Assembly (NCBI RefSeq): GCF_002777855.1
Contig: NZ_MEIK01000016.1
Location: 48,412-112,411 of the forward strand
DNA length: 64,000 nt
Source: Snodgrassella alvi
Lineage (GTDB): Bacteria > Pseudomonadota > Gammaproteobacteria > Burkholderiales > Neisseriaceae
Reading direction: 5' to 3'
Part shown: in pieces, positions 11,636 to 21,126 of the stretch
Position numbering within the stretch: the first letter of the stretch is position 1
How the letters are laid out: each line of letters begins with the position of its first letter
Notes under the pieces: generated by a model
Databases searched by the model: none
What the model saw: only the letters and a program-made list of their open reading frames with translations
Told to the model about the DNA's origin: nothing
Made by a program: the position numbers and the translations under genes

Positions 11636-12340
11636 ATGGAAAAAATCCGCTTCCAGGTGTACCGCTATAATCCCGATGTGGATGCTAAGCCGTACATGAA
11701 AGATTATGAACTTGAAATTGAACCAACAGATGTCAAGCTGCTAGATGCGTTGATTAAACTGAAAGCACAGGACGATAGTCTGTCTTTCCGTCGCTCCTGC
11801 CGTGAAGGTATCTGCGGTTCGGATGGTATGAATATCAATGGTAAAAACGGGTTGTCCTGCTTGACGGATATTCGTAGCCTGAAGCAGCCGATTGTGTTGA
11901 AACCTTTGCCGGCCTTACCGGTCATCCGAGATTTGATTGTTGATTTTACGCAGTTTTTTAATCAATATCATTCTATTAAACCTTATCTGGTTAATGATAC
12001 AGCAGCACCAACGCGTGAACGCTTGCAAACACAGGCTGAGCGTAAGGAGCTAGATGGTCTTTATGAATGTATTCTTTGTGCTTGTTGTTCAACTTCTTGC
12101 CCTTCATTTTGGTGGAATCCAGATAAGTTTGTAGGACCCTCTGGTTTGCTCAATGCTTATCGTTTTATTGCCGATACTCGTGATACGCGTACTAATGAAC
12201 GGCTAGATAATCTTAATGATCCATATCGCTTGTTTCGCTGCCACACGATTATGAATTGTGTGGATGTTTGTCCGAAACACCTTAATCCGACTCGAGCTAT
12301 AGGCAAGATTAAAGATTTAATGTTAAGAAGAGCAATTTGA
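11636..12340 (+). CDS. sdhB: Succinate dehydrogenase iron-sulfur subunit
   Basis: 234 residues with all three cluster-binding cysteine groups: CREGICGSDG with a later GLSC (2Fe-2S), CILCACCSTSCP (4Fe-4S), and CHTIMNCVDVCPKHLNP (3Fe-4S and 4Fe-4S). It carries electrons from SdhA to ubiquinone. It follows sdhA by 12 bases, and its TGA overlaps the sdhE ATG by one base. Confidence 0.97.
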   Translation: MEKIRFQVYRYNPDVDAKPYMKDYELEIEPTDVKLLDALIKLKAQDDSLSFRRSCREGICGSDGMNINGKNGLSCLTDIRSLKQPIVLKPLPALPVIRDLIVDFTQFFNQYHSIKPYLVNDTAAPTRERLQTQAERKELDGLYECILCACCSTSCPSFWWNPDKFVGPSGLLNAYRFIADTRDTRTNERLDNLNDPYRLFRCHTIMNCVDVCPKHLNPTRAIGKIKDLMLRRAI

Positions 12341-12597
12341 TGCAACATTTTGATGATAATGCCAAACGCCGCATTCGTTGGTTAGCTCGCAGGGGTCTGC
12401 TGGAATTAGATATTATTCTAGGCAGATTCATGACACAGGTTTTTGACCATTTGTCGGATAGTGAGCTGGCAGCTTTTGTGGCGTTAATGGATTTGCCGGA
12501 TCCGGAAATTCTGGCATTAATCAATAAAGCGGAAGAATGTGCGTACCCTGAATTTGAGCCTGTTTTGGAAAAAATCAGACAGGCTGAGAGGTTGTGA
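12340..12597 (+). CDS. sdhE: FAD assembly factor SdhE
   Basis: A small 85-residue protein with the RGxxE signature (ARRGLLELD) that defines the SdhE/YgfY family and contacts SdhA during covalent flavinylation. Its ATG overlaps the sdhB stop (TGATG), making it the fifth gene of the operon. Its location fits its role exactly. Confidence 0.93.
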   Translation: MQHFDDNAKRRIRWLARRGLLELDIILGRFMTQVFDHLSDSELAAFVALMDLPDPEILALINKAEECAYPEFEPVLEKIRQAERL

Positions 12598-12670
12598 AAC
12601 GCCTTACTTTTGTTAATGTATTTAAGTTTAGATTATTTAAATAGAAAAATTGAAAATTAAGGAGTTAGGG

Positions 12671-13954
12671 ATGACCAAGAACGCTATACTCAACGTCGAG
12701 GGGCAAGAGCCTTTTGAAATGCCAGTGTTATCTGGTACGCTGGGGCCAGATGTGGTTGATATTCGTAAACTGTATGGCACTACCAACATGTTTATGTTTG
12801 ATCCAGGTTTTACTTCAACCGCATCCTGTGAGTCGAAAATCACCTTCATTGATGGTGAAAAGGGGCAGTTATATTATCGGGGATATCCCATTGAGCAACT
12901 AGCAGAGCAGAGTGATTATTTGGAAACCTGTTATTTGCTTATCTATGGTGAATTACCTAATGCAGTCGAAAAACAGAAATTTGAACTGGGTGTTTTGCGT
13001 CATAACATGGTGCATGAGCAGTTAACCTGGTTCTTCCGAGGTTTTCGTCGTGATGCTCATCCGATGTCAATGATGGTGGGGGTTGTAGGTGCACTGGCGG
13101 CGTTTTATCAGGATAGTCTGGATATCAGCAATCCTGAGCATCGTCGGATCGCTGAATACCGTATGATTGCCAAGGTTCCGACACTTGCGGCCATGTGCTA
13201 TCGCTATTCAAAAGGTTTACCTTTCAATTATCCGCGTAACAGTCTGTCTTATACTGGCAATTTCATGCATATGATGTTTGCCAAGCCAACTGAGGATTAT
13301 GTGGTTAATCCTGTGCTAGAGCGTGCTTTGGACCGGATTTTTATTCTGCATGCTGATCATGAGCAGAATGCTTCCACTTCTACTGTACGTTTGGCCGGTT
13401 CGTCTGGAGCCAATCCCTTTGCCTGTATTGCAGCAGGTATTGCTTGTTTGTGGGGTCCGGCTCATGGCGGTGCCAATGAGGCTGTACTGAAAATGCTGGA
13501 TGAGATTGGTGATGTATCCCGCGTTGAAGAATTTATGCAGGGAGTTAAAGAAAAACGTTATCGTCTGATGGGTTTTGGCCACCGTGTTTATAAAAACATG
13601 GATCCTCGAGCCAAAATCATGAAACAGACTTGTGATGAAGTGCTCAATGAGCTGGGTTTACACGATAGTCCTAAATTCAAGCTGGCAATGGCTTTGGAAA
13701 AAATCGCATTGGAAGACCCTTATTTCATTGAACGCAAGCTTTATCCAAATGTAGACTTTTACTCTGGTATTGTTCTGAGTGCATTGGGCATTCCTACAAC
13801 GATGTTTACTGTTTTGTTTGCTCTTGCGCGAACAGTAGGCTGGGTTTCACATTGGCATGAAATGATTGCTGACCCACATCAGAAAATCGGCCGTCCAAGG
13901 CAGTTATATACTGGTGCCGGCCGTCGCGATTATCTACCTGTAGATAAACGCTAA
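12671..13954 (+). CDS. gltA: Citrate synthase
   Basis: Condenses oxaloacetate and acetyl-CoA. The 427 residues show the hexameric Gram-negative type, with the catalytic histidine segments GPAHGGANE and GFGHRVYK and the [14 protein letters not shown] block. The start at 12671 has AAGGAG six bases upstream; the longer frame from 12650 is not supported. It follows sdhE by 73 bases and may be cotranscribed. An inverted repeat follows at 13968. Confidence 0.97.
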   Translation: MTKNAILNVEGQEPFEMPVLSGTLGPDVVDIRKLYGTTNMFMFDPGFTSTASCESKITFIDGEKGQLYYRGYPIEQLAEQSDYLETCYLLIYGELPNAVEKQKFELGVLRHNMVHEQLTWFFRGFRRDAHPMSMMVGVVGALAAFYQDSLDISNPEHRRIAEYRMIAKVPTLAAMCYRYSKGLPFNYPRNSLSYTGNFMHMMFAKPTEDYVVNPVLERALDRIFILHADHEQNASTSTVRLAGSSGANPFACIAAGIACLWGPAHGGANEAVLKMLDEIGDVSRVEEFMQGVKEKRYRLMGFGHRVYKNMDPRAKIMKQTCDEVLNELGLHDSPKFKLAMALEKIALEDPYFIERKLYPNVDFYSGIVLSALGIPTTMFTVLFALARTVGWVSHWHEMIADPHQKIGRPRQLYTGAGRRDYLPVDKR

Positions 13955-13967
13955 TTTGGTTGGTGTA

Positions 13968-13993
13968 TTCAGGCAGCTTTTTAGCTGCCTGAA
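13968..13993 (+). terminator. Inverted repeat after gltA, possible terminator built from uptake-like sequence
   Basis: The arms TTCAGGCAGCT and AGCTGCCTGAA enclose a T4 loop 13 bases past the gltA stop. There is no T-run after it, so termination would be weak. The arm sequence recurs in the hairpin at 43480-43509. Neisseriaceae often place paired DNA uptake sequences as terminators, and this motif is close to such dodecamers. Confidence 0.6.
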
Positions 13994-14028
13994 ACATACT
14001 AATGCTTCATCCCCATGTGCTTACGTGG

Positions 14029-14074
14029 TGATCTGGAATCGGTATGTTGATATGCGGTAATCTGGAATCGGCAT
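14029..14074 (+). repeat. Short direct repeat upstream of sucA
   Basis: Two near-identical 17-base units around TCTGGAATCGG (14029-14045 and 14058-14074) lie 29 bases apart, about 80-120 bases before the sucA start. They could be binding sites for a regulator or the remains of a small duplication. Confidence 0.45.
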
Positions 14075-14151
14075 TCGATTCTCGAGTTGAATATTGGTAG
14101 GGGATAGTTATATTCCTGTTTTATAGTTTAAGGTAAAAAAGGGTTTTTACC

Positions 14152-16974
14152 ATGATGGAAGAAAAAACCAGTCTTTCTTATTTATACGGTGCCAATGCTC
14201 CTTATATAGAGGAGTTATACGAGAGCTACCTGAAAGATAGAGATTCAGTTGATGAATACTGGAAAGATTATTTTGACAAAGTGGCTGCTTTGCCGGGCTA
14301 CGTTGCCAAAGATATACCGCAATTACCGATTCAAGAATCGTTTGTAAATCTGTCCAAGCAGCATGGTGCTGCACAGGGCAGTGTTGATTTAAATATGTTG
14401 CAAAAGCAAGTATCAGTTTTAAATCTGATGAATGCTTATCGTATTCTGGGCAGCCGTAATGCAAATCTGGACCCATTGAAACGGCGTCCAAAAGAATATC
14501 TGGCTGAGCTGGATCCGGCACAGTACGGCCTGACTGCTGCCGATATGTCTACTAAATTCTATACTGGCAGTGATTTCTCCCGCAGCCAGCAGCTGCCTTT
14601 GTCTGAAATTATAAATAAACTGGATCAGACATATTGTGGTACGGTTGGTGTGGAATTTATGCACATTACTCGTCCGGATGAGCGTAACTGGGTGCAAGAT
14701 CGTGTAGAAAAAGATTTATCTGCCGGTAGTTATACTCCTGAACACAAACGCCGTATTCTCAAGCAGCTTACTGCTGCTGAAACCCTAGAGCGCTACCTGC
14801 ATACTCGCTACGTGGGTCAAAAACGTTTTTCTCTGGAAGGCGGCGAAAGTACTATTGTTGCGCTGGATTATCTGATGCAGCATTGTGGCAGTCAGGGTGT
14901 AGAAGAAGTCATGATTGGTATGGCGCACCGTGGCCGTTTGAACGTGCTGGTTAACATCCTAGGCAAAGAACCTCGCGATTTGTTTAGCGAGTTTGAAGGT
15001 AAATATACTACGACGCTACCAAGTGGTGACGTGAAATACCATATGGGCTTCACATCTGACTTGGCTACTGGTAATGGTCCGCTGCATGTTTCTCTGGCAT
15101 TCAATCCATCTCATCTGGAAATTGTGAATCCGGTTGTGGAAGGTGCTGTGCGTGCACGCCAGAAACGCCGTGGGGAATCTGGTCGTAAAGCAGTATTACC
15201 GGTATTGATTCATGGTGATTCTGCGTTCATTGGTCTGGGTGTGAATCAGGCTAATTTCAACCTGTCTCAAACCCGTGGTTATACCACCGGTGGCACGATT
15301 CATATTGTGATTAATAATCAGATTGGTTTTACGACTTCTGATTTACGCGATACCCGCTCTACCGTGTACTGCACTGATTTGGCTAAAATGGTTGATGCGC
15401 CGATTTTCCATGTAAACGGTGATGATCCTGAAGCAGTGAGCTATGTAATGGGACTGGCGATGGATTATCGTAAGTCTTTCGGCAAAGATGTAGTTGTGGA
15501 TATCGTTTGCTTCCGCAAACTGGGCCATAACGAGGGTGATGACCCGATGCTCACGCAGCCTATGATGTACAACAAGATTCATCAGCATCCGGGTACCCGT
15601 GCATTGTATTCAGACCGTCTGGTAAATGAAAATGTGATTAGCAAAGAAGCAGCTGATGGAATGATTCAGGCTTATCGTGATGCGCTGGATAAAGGTGAGC
15701 ATGTAGAACAGACCACGCTGACTGATTACAACCACAAGCACGCTGTAGACTGGACACCATATATTGGTACTCACTGGAATCATCCGGTAGAAACCGGTAT
15801 TCCTGAGGCCGATATTAAACGTCTTACTGCTAAATTTACTGCGCTGCCTGAGGGCTTTACGCCACATAATACTGTTAAAAGAATGTTGGCTAACCGTGTT
15901 GCTATGGCTGAGGGTACGCAACCTGTTGATTGGGGTATGGCTGAAACACTTGCTTATGCAAGTTTAGTAACCAATGGTAATGGTGTACGTATTTCTGGTG
16001 AAGATTCCGGTCGCGGAACTTTCTCACATCGCCATGCTGTGCTGCATGATCAGAAACGGGAAAAAAGTGATGCTGGTGCTTACGTACCATTGCGTAACTT
16101 GAGTGATAATCAGGCTTCTTTCTTGGTTATTGATTCCATTCTGAATGAAGAAGCTGTATTGGCTTATGAATATGGTTTTGCTTGCAGTGCTCCAGATCGT
16201 TTAGTTATCTGGGAAGGTCAGTTTGGTGATTTTGCAAATGGTGCACAGGTTGCTATTGACCAATTTATCACTTCAGGTGAAACCAAATGGGGTCGTCTGT
16301 GTGGTCTAACTGTGATTTTACCGCACGGTTATGATGGCCAAGGTCCTGAGCACTCTTCTGGTCGTCTGGAACGCTGGCTGCAATTGTGTTCTGAAGAAAA
16401 TATTCAGGTGGTAATGCCGTCTGAAGCTTCGCAGATGTTCCATGTGTTGCGTCGTCAGGTATTGCGTCCGTATCGTAAACCTCTAGTTATTTTCATGTCC
16501 AAACGTCTGTTGCGTTTCAATGAGTCTATGAGTCCGCTCAGTGATTTCACTGAAGGCCATTCTTTCCGACCGGTAATCGGTGATCAGGTTGAGGGCAATG
16601 AAAATACTGTTAAGCGTGTGATTCTGTGTGCCGGTCAGGTGTACTACGATATCAATAAAGCACGTATGGAACGTGATTTAGGCAAGGATATCGCGATTGT
16701 GCGTGTTGAACAGTTGTATCCTTTCCCTTACGAGCAACTGGCTGCTGAACTAAGCCGCTATCCGAATGCTACTGAAATTCTGTGGGCTCAGGAAGAACCG
16801 AAAAATCAGGGTGCATGGTTCCAGATCCGTCACCGCATTGAAGCGATTGCCAGCAGCAAGCAGAAAGTTATTTTTGCCGGCCGTCCTGCCAGCGCCTCTC
16901 CAGCTGTGGGCTATATGAGCAAACATGTTGCTCAGCTAAAACAATTGGTTGATGATGCTCTGGAATTGAAATAA
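14152..16974 (+). CDS. sucA: 2-oxoglutarate dehydrogenase E1 component
   Basis: A thiamine-diphosphate enzyme that decarboxylates 2-oxoglutarate and passes the succinyl group to the lipoyl arm of SucB. The 940-residue length is typical. The N-terminal E2-binding helix region (LYGANAPYIEELYESYL) is present, as are the MAHRGRLNVL, HGDSAF and GHNEGDDP segments and the C-terminal transketolase-like pyrimidine domain. The ATG at 14152 is followed by a second ATG; either could be used. It is first of the sucA-sucB-lpdA group. Confidence 0.97.
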   Translation: MMEEKTSLSYLYGANAPYIEELYESYLKDRDSVDEYWKDYFDKVAALPGYVAKDIPQLPIQESFVNLSKQHGAAQGSVDLNMLQKQVSVLNLMNAYRILGSRNANLDPLKRRPKEYLAELDPAQYGLTAADMSTKFYTGSDFSRSQQLPLSEIINKLDQTYCGTVGVEFMHITRPDERNWVQDRVEKDLSAGSYTPEHKRRILKQLTAAETLERYLHTRYVGQKRFSLEGGESTIVALDYLMQHCGSQGVEEVMIGMAHRGRLNVLVNILGKEPRDLFSEFEGKYTTTLPSGDVKYHMGFTSDLATGNGPLHVSLAFNPSHLEIVNPVVEGAVRARQKRRGESGRKAVLPVLIHGDSAFIGLGVNQANFNLSQTRGYTTGGTIHIVINNQIGFTTSDLRDTRSTVYCTDLAKMVDAPIFHVNGDDPEAVSYVMGLAMDYRKSFGKDVVVDIVCFRKLGHNEGDDPMLTQPMMYNKIHQHPGTRALYSDRLVNENVISKEAADGMIQAYRDALDKGEHVEQTTLTDYNHKHAVDWTPYIGTHWNHPVETGIPEADIKRLTAKFTALPEGFTPHNTVKRMLANRVAMAEGTQPVDWGMAETLAYASLVTNGNGVRISGEDSGRGTFSHRHAVLHDQKREKSDAGAYVPLRNLSDNQASFLVIDSILNEEAVLAYEYGFACSAPDRLVIWEGQFGDFANGAQVAIDQFITSGETKWGRLCGLTVILPHGYDGQGPEHSSGRLERWLQLCSEENIQVVMPSEASQMFHVLRRQVLRPYRKPLVIFMSKRLLRFNESMSPLSDFTEGHSFRPVIGDQVEGNENTVKRVILCAGQVYYDINKARMERDLGKDIAIVRVEQLYPFPYEQLAAELSRYPNATEILWAQEEPKNQGAWFQIRHRIEAIASSKQKVIFAGRPASASPAVGYMSKHVAQLKQLVDDALELK

Positions 16975-16996
16975 TCCGAATCTGTAATGAATAACC

Positions 16997-17028
16997 GGCC
17001 ACCTGTGTGGTGGCCTTTGGCCCTTTTT
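16997..17028 (+). terminator. Hairpin with T-run between sucA and sucB (partial terminator or processing site)
   Basis: The arms GGCCACC and GGTGGCC around a 5-base loop are followed by TTTGGCCC and a six-T run, ending just before the sucB ribosome site. It is too close to be a full stop if sucB lacks its own promoter. It may tune the SucA:SucB ratio. Confidence 0.5.
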
Positions 17029-17040
17029 TAGGAGTAATCC

Positions 17041-18264
17041 ATGATTATTGATGTAACCGTTCCCATGCTTCCGGAAAGTGTGACTGAAGCCACTCTGATG
17101 ACCTGGAATAAAAAAGTGGGTGAATTCGTACAGCGTGATGAAAACCTGATTGATCTGGAAACGGATAAAGTTGTGTTGGAGCTGCCTGCTCAGCAAGCAG
17201 GTAAGTTGGTCGAAATTATTGAAGCAGATGGTGCTACTGTGACTGCTGGTCAATTACTGGCCAAAATTGATACTTCAGCTACTGCTGAAGCATCTGCGCC
17301 AGCTGCCGCTGCTGCCCCTGCAGAATCTGCCCCTGCTGCTGCACCTTCAGCTCCTGCTGCACCGGCAAATCAGTCTCAGGCTGGTGTAGCTATGCCTGCA
17401 GCTGCTAAGCTGGCTGCGGAAAAAGGTGTAAATACTGCTACGATCCAAGGTTCTGGTCGTGATGGTCGTGTATTAAAAGAAGATGTTGCTGCTGCAGCAT
17501 CTGCATTGGCTGCTGCTCCGACCATGGCTACTACTAAAGCTGCTACACCTGTGGCTGCCGGTGATCGTGTAGAACAGCGCGTGCCGATGTCTCGTCTGCG
17601 TTCACGTGTTGCTGAACGTTTGCTGCAGTCTCAGCATGAAAATGCGATTCTGACTACATTTAACGAAGTGAATATGAAGCCGGTTATGGATTTGCGTAAC
17701 CGTTATAAAGAACAGTTCCAGAAAGAATATGGTATTAAACTGGGCTTTATGTCTTTCTTTGTTAAAGCTGCTGTGGCTGCGTTGAAGAAATACCCTGTGG
17801 TTAATGCTTCTATTGATGGCACTGATGTTGTTTATCATGGCTATTTTGATATTGGTATTGCTATTGGCAGTCCTCGTGGTTTAGTTGTGCCTATTTTGCG
17901 TGATGCAGATCAGATGAGCATTGCTGATATTGAGCAGGCCATTCATGATTATGCAGTTAAAGCTAAAGACGGTAAGCTGGCTCTGGAAGACCTGACTGGT
18001 GGTACATTCAGTATTACCAATGGTGGAACATTCGGTTCTATGATGTCTACACCGATTATTAATCCACCTCAGTCTGCTATTTTGGGCATGCATGCAACCA
18101 AAGAACGTGCAGTAGTAGAAAATGGTCAGGTAGTGGTACGTCCGATGATGTATCTGGCTCTGTCTTATGACCATCGTCTGATTGATGGCCGTGAAGCTGT
18201 GTTGACACTGGTAGCTATTAAGGATGCGCTGGAAGATCCTGCTCGCTTGTTGCTGGAACTGTAA
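17041..18264 (+). CDS. sucB: Dihydrolipoamide succinyltransferase (2-oxoglutarate dehydrogenase E2)
   Basis: The core of the 2-oxoglutarate dehydrogenase complex, 407 residues. One lipoyl domain has its lysine at position 43 ([12 protein letters not shown]). A long Ala/Pro-rich swinging linker covers about residues 80-120, followed by a peripheral E1/E3-binding domain (about 122-155) and a catalytic domain with [14 protein letters not shown] clear AGGAG ribosome site precedes the ATG. It transfers the succinyl group to CoA. Confidence 0.97.
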   Translation: MIIDVTVPMLPESVTEATLMTWNKKVGEFVQRDENLIDLETDKVVLELPAQQAGKLVEIIEADGATVTAGQLLAKIDTSATAEASAPAAAAAPAESAPAAAPSAPAAPANQSQAGVAMPAAAKLAAEKGVNTATIQGSGRDGRVLKEDVAAAASALAAAPTMATTKAATPVAAGDRVEQRVPMSRLRSRVAERLLQSQHENAILTTFNEVNMKPVMDLRNRYKEQFQKEYGIKLGFMSFFVKAAVAALKKYPVVNASIDGTDVVYHGYFDIGIAIGSPRGLVVPILRDADQMSIADIEQAIHDYAVKAKDGKLALEDLTGGTFSITNGGTFGSMMSTPIINPPQSAILGMHATKERAVVENGQVVVRPMMYLALSYDHRLIDGREAVLTLVAIKDALEDPARLLLEL

Positions 18265-18314
18265 TTTGATTTGCTGGCTGCCGTATTCTCAAATTATGGC
18301 GGCTTGATGAAGAT

Positions 18315-18375
18315 AAACCGTAATGCTGGCCACACCGAATCAAATGGCGTTTGTGCCACATTGCGGTTTTATTTT
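18315..18375 (+). terminator. Rho-independent terminator after sucB
   Basis: A 15-bp stem with a single bulge joins AAACCGTAATG plus TGGC (18315-18330) to GCCACATTG plus CGGTTT (18355-18369), followed by TTTTATTTT. It suggests that lpdA is transcribed partly or wholly from its own promoter. Confidence 0.6.
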
Positions 18376-18411
18376 ATCAGTCAGAAATATTCATGATTGA
18401 AAGGAATTTTA

Positions 18412-19824
18412 ATGTCTCAATTTGACGTTGTGGTAATCGGTGCTGGTCCTGGGGGCTATGTTGCAGCCATTCGTGCGGCTGAGCTGGGTTTTAAAACTGC
18501 CTGTATTGATGCTGGTTTAAATAAAAAAGGGGATGGTCCGGCTCTGGGTGGTACTTGTCTAAATGTAGGTTGCATTCCTTCTAAAGCTTTGCTGCAGACC
18601 AGTGAGAATTACCATGCCGCGCAATCTGAATTTGCTGAACATGGTATTGATGTTCAGGTTAAGGGCTTTGATGCAAAAAAAATGATTGAACGTAAAGATG
18701 CTATTGTTAGTAAGCTGACAAATGGTATTGGTTTTCTGTTCAAAAAAGACAAAGTTGAAAGTATTTTTGGTAAAGGTTCTCTGGTTGGTCAGGCTGATGG
18801 TTTATGGCAGATTGAAGTAGATGCCAATGGTAACAAACAGCAGGTTACAGCTAAGCATGTAATTGTTGCTACTGGATCTGTACCGCGCCCGCTGCCAATT
18901 ACTGAAATTGATAATATTAATGTATTGGATAATGAAGGTGCGCTGAATCTTGAAGCGGTACCAACTAAGCTGGGTATGATTGGTTCCGGTGTGATTGGTC
19001 TGGAAATGGGTTCTGTATGGAATCGTCTAGGCTCAGAAGTAACCATTCTGGAAGCAATGCCTACTTTCTTAGCTGCTGCTGACCAGCAGGTGGCAAAAGA
19101 AGCATTTAAGGTTTTCACTAAAGAGCAGGGTCTGAACATTCATCTGGGTGTAACGGTGAATGAAATTGTTAAAGCTGAAAACAGTGTAACGGTTAAATAT
19201 ACTGTTGGTGGTGAAGAAAAAACCGAGTCTTTTGATAAGTTAATTATTGCGATTGGCCGTATTCCAAATACCAATGGTCTGAATGCAGAGGGTGTTGGCC
19301 TGCAAAAAGACGAACGTGGTTTTATTGTAGTGGATGATGAATGCCGTACTAATCTGCCTAATGTTTGGGCGATTGGCGACGTAGTACGAGGCCCGATGCT
19401 GGCTCATAAAGCATCTGCTGAGGGTGTGGCCGTGGCTGAACGTATTGCTGGTCAGAAACCGTTTGTAGATATGAATACCATTCCTGCTGTGATGTATACT
19501 CATCCGGAAATCGCTTGGGTTGGTCAGACTGAGGAGCAGTTGAAAGCTGCTGGCGTGAAGTATAAAAAAGGTCAGTCTAGTTTTGCTGCAAATGGTCGTG
19601 CACTGGGTATGGGACAGGCAAAAGGTTTTGTTAAGATTCTAGCCGATGCGGAAACTGATCGTGTGCTGGGTGCACATATCATTGGGCCGGTGGCTTCTGA
19701 GCTGATTGCCGAAGCAGTAATGGCTATGGACTTTAAAGCCTCTAGTGAGGATATTACCCGTATTGTTCATGCCCATCCGACTTTGTCTGAAGCTATGCAT
19801 GAGGCTGCTTCTTCTATTAAATAA
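18412..19824 (+). CDS. lpdA: Dihydrolipoamide dehydrogenase (E3)
   Basis: A flavoprotein that reoxidises the lipoyl group of E2 subunits with NAD+. 470 residues; the start at 18412 has AAAGGA upstream. An N-terminal FAD motif (VIGAGPGGYVAA) precedes the redox-active disulfide GGTCLNVGCIPSK (Cys49 and Cys54), a central NAD motif (GMIGSGVIGLEMG) and the C-terminal catalytic pair in HAHPTLSEA. It probably serves 2-oxoglutarate dehydrogenase here and may also serve other complexes. Terminators flank it on both sides. Confidence 0.96.
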   Translation: MSQFDVVVIGAGPGGYVAAIRAAELGFKTACIDAGLNKKGDGPALGGTCLNVGCIPSKALLQTSENYHAAQSEFAEHGIDVQVKGFDAKKMIERKDAIVSKLTNGIGFLFKKDKVESIFGKGSLVGQADGLWQIEVDANGNKQQVTAKHVIVATGSVPRPLPITEIDNINVLDNEGALNLEAVPTKLGMIGSGVIGLEMGSVWNRLGSEVTILEAMPTFLAAADQQVAKEAFKVFTKEQGLNIHLGVTVNEIVKAENSVTVKYTVGGEEKTESFDKLIIAIGRIPNTNGLNAEGVGLQKDERGFIVVDDECRTNLPNVWAIGDVVRGPMLAHKASAEGVAVAERIAGQKPFVDMNTIPAVMYTHPEIAWVGQTEEQLKAAGVKYKKGQSSFAANGRALGMGQAKGFVKILADAETDRVLGAHIIGPVASELIAEAVMAMDFKASSEDITRIVHAHPTLSEAMHEAASSIK

Positions 19825-19842
19825 ATATTAGAAGTAAGTATC

Positions 19843-19871
19843 AACCGCATCCTCTGGGATGCGGTTTTTTT
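19843..19871 (+). terminator. Rho-independent terminator of lpdA
   Basis: The arms AACCGCATCC and GGATGCGGTT enclose a 4-base loop and are followed by seven Ts. Confidence 0.92.
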
Positions 19872-19999
19872 ATCTTAATTATTACATTTGATTATATGTG
19901 TTTGTATTTTAAAGTTTTTTAAGTGGGATTTTGTTTATATTTACTGTAATATTCAGCGATGTGTGGTGATGGTCTGGATAATAATTGAGGAGAAATGTT

Positions 20000-20560
20000 A
20001 TGCCCAGTAATTACAGTATTTTTTATGTTGATGAACCATTTAATGAGTATGCGGCGGGGGCGTTAATACAAAGAGACTATTTTTTTTATAATCAGCTGAA
20101 AACGTGGAAAACTCAGGATGAGCAATTTCTGTTTGATGATATTCATGCTAAAAAATATGATGTACGCGACGGTAGCGATTGGGAAGGAGTGTTAAAGCCA
20201 CGTATTAAAGAGCGTTTAAACCGAGCAGATAATATTATTTTAATATTAAGTGAGGATACTTTTCAGTCACGCAGTTTGAAAGAGGAACTTGAATATGGAA
20301 TCGGGCGTTTGAGGCTACCGGTAATTGTGATTTATACAGAAATACGCGAAAAGAAAGATATGCTGGTTAGTGGTAAAAATAATATGAATTTTAAGGTTCA
20401 CTATTTCTGGAATAAGTTACCGCTTTTCAAAAAGTTAAAATCTCAGGTGCCGGTGTTGCATGTTCCATTCAATAAGGAAATGGTAGCTAAGGCGCTTAAA
20501 AAAAATAATTTTGTTAAAAATACCCACATTAAGCCTAATAATTATATGCTGACTATGTAA
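20000..20560 (+). CDS. TIR-like (DUF1863/MTH538, ThsB-like) domain protein
   Basis: 186 residues from the ATG at 20000, with GAGGAG seven bases upstream. The fold is suggested by an N-terminal strand with acidic residues (IFYVDEPFNEY), then DVRDGSDWEGVLKPRIKERL, a hydrophobic strand DNIILILSEDTFQ, the helix SLKEELEYGIGR with conserved glutamates (96-98), and the strand LPVIVIYTE. This order matches the MTH538 TIR-like family, which includes the sensor ThsB of the Thoeris anti-phage system. No ThsA-like SIR2/SLOG effector is adjacent: lpdA is upstream and hslR converges downstream. Its role here is unknown; an orphan immune or signalling NADase-like protein is inferred. Confidence 0.72.
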   Translation: MPSNYSIFYVDEPFNEYAAGALIQRDYFFYNQLKTWKTQDEQFLFDDIHAKKYDVRDGSDWEGVLKPRIKERLNRADNIILILSEDTFQSRSLKEELEYGIGRLRLPVIVIYTEIREKKDMLVSGKNNMNFKVHYFWNKLPLFKKLKSQVPVLHVPFNKEMVAKALKKNNFVKNTHIKPNNYMLTM

Positions 20561-20606
20561 AGTGAGTTGGGTACTTGCATTATCCGAGCTGCTATTTAAT
20601 TTATAT

Positions 20607-21017
20607 TCAGTCTTCCCAGTGTCTTTTTACTTTATCTAGCGCTCTGCGGTCTCGTTTAGTTGGCCGACCATCGGGATATGCAGCACTTATCTGGCTGGCC
20701 TGTTTGAGGGCTTTGAGTTCTGCACGTTTGGTGGCAACGCTTTCGTCTTCACTGTAGAGTAAACGTGCTTCAGAGGCGGGTCGGCGCATATGATTGAGTT
20801 GCTGAACCTCAATTTTATAGGGCAATGAGTTAAGCGTCAGGTCTATACTGTCGCCTACCTGAATATTTTTACTGTTTTTCACTTTGGCTCCGTTTACCAA
20901 AACGCGTCCGAGCTCGATGTGTTTCTGAGCCAGGGCTCGGGTTTTAAAAAAACGTGCTGCCCATAGCCATTTGTCCAGTCGCATGCTGGTGGTGCTGGCA
21001 TCGTTATTTCTGTTCAT
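20607..21017 (-). CDS. hslR: Heat-shock ribosome-associated S4-domain protein Hsp15
   Basis: 136 residues. The N-terminal S4 RNA-binding domain begins MRLDKWLWAARFFKTRALAQ, and a basic C-terminal tail ends in KRDRRALDKVKRHWED. In Escherichia coli Hsp15 binds free 50S subunits carrying nascent chains and helps rescue them. Length and domain placement match the family. It converges with the TIR-like gene. Confidence 0.92.
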   Translation of the reverse strand: MNRNNDASTTSMRLDKWLWAARFFKTRALAQKHIELGRVLVNGAKVKNSKNIQVGDSIDLTLNSLPYKIEVQQLNHMRRPASEARLLYSEDESVATKRAELKALKQASQISAAYPDGRPTKRDRRALDKVKRHWED

Positions 21018-21057
21018 TTTTGGTGTGTCCTATATAGATGTGTTTTTTTAAATGATT

Positions 21058-21120
21058 TAAAGCCGGTAAAAAAGTAACTCTTCTTTCTGAGTTGCTATCA
21101 TAAATAATACACTGGCTTTA
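21058..21120 (-). terminator. Possible terminator of pncB
   Basis: An imperfect stem joins TAAAGCCAGTG to ACCGGCTTTA on the minus strand, with an inner GAGTT/AACTC pairing. It lies between pncB and hslR. The U-tract is poor, so confidence is low. Confidence 0.35.
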
Positions 21121-21126
21121 TTTTGT

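Noticed and set aside
20000..21017. Complete Thoeris system
   Set aside because: Only the TIR-like gene is present. The neighbours are lpdA and hslR, and no SIR2/SLOG effector is encoded nearby.
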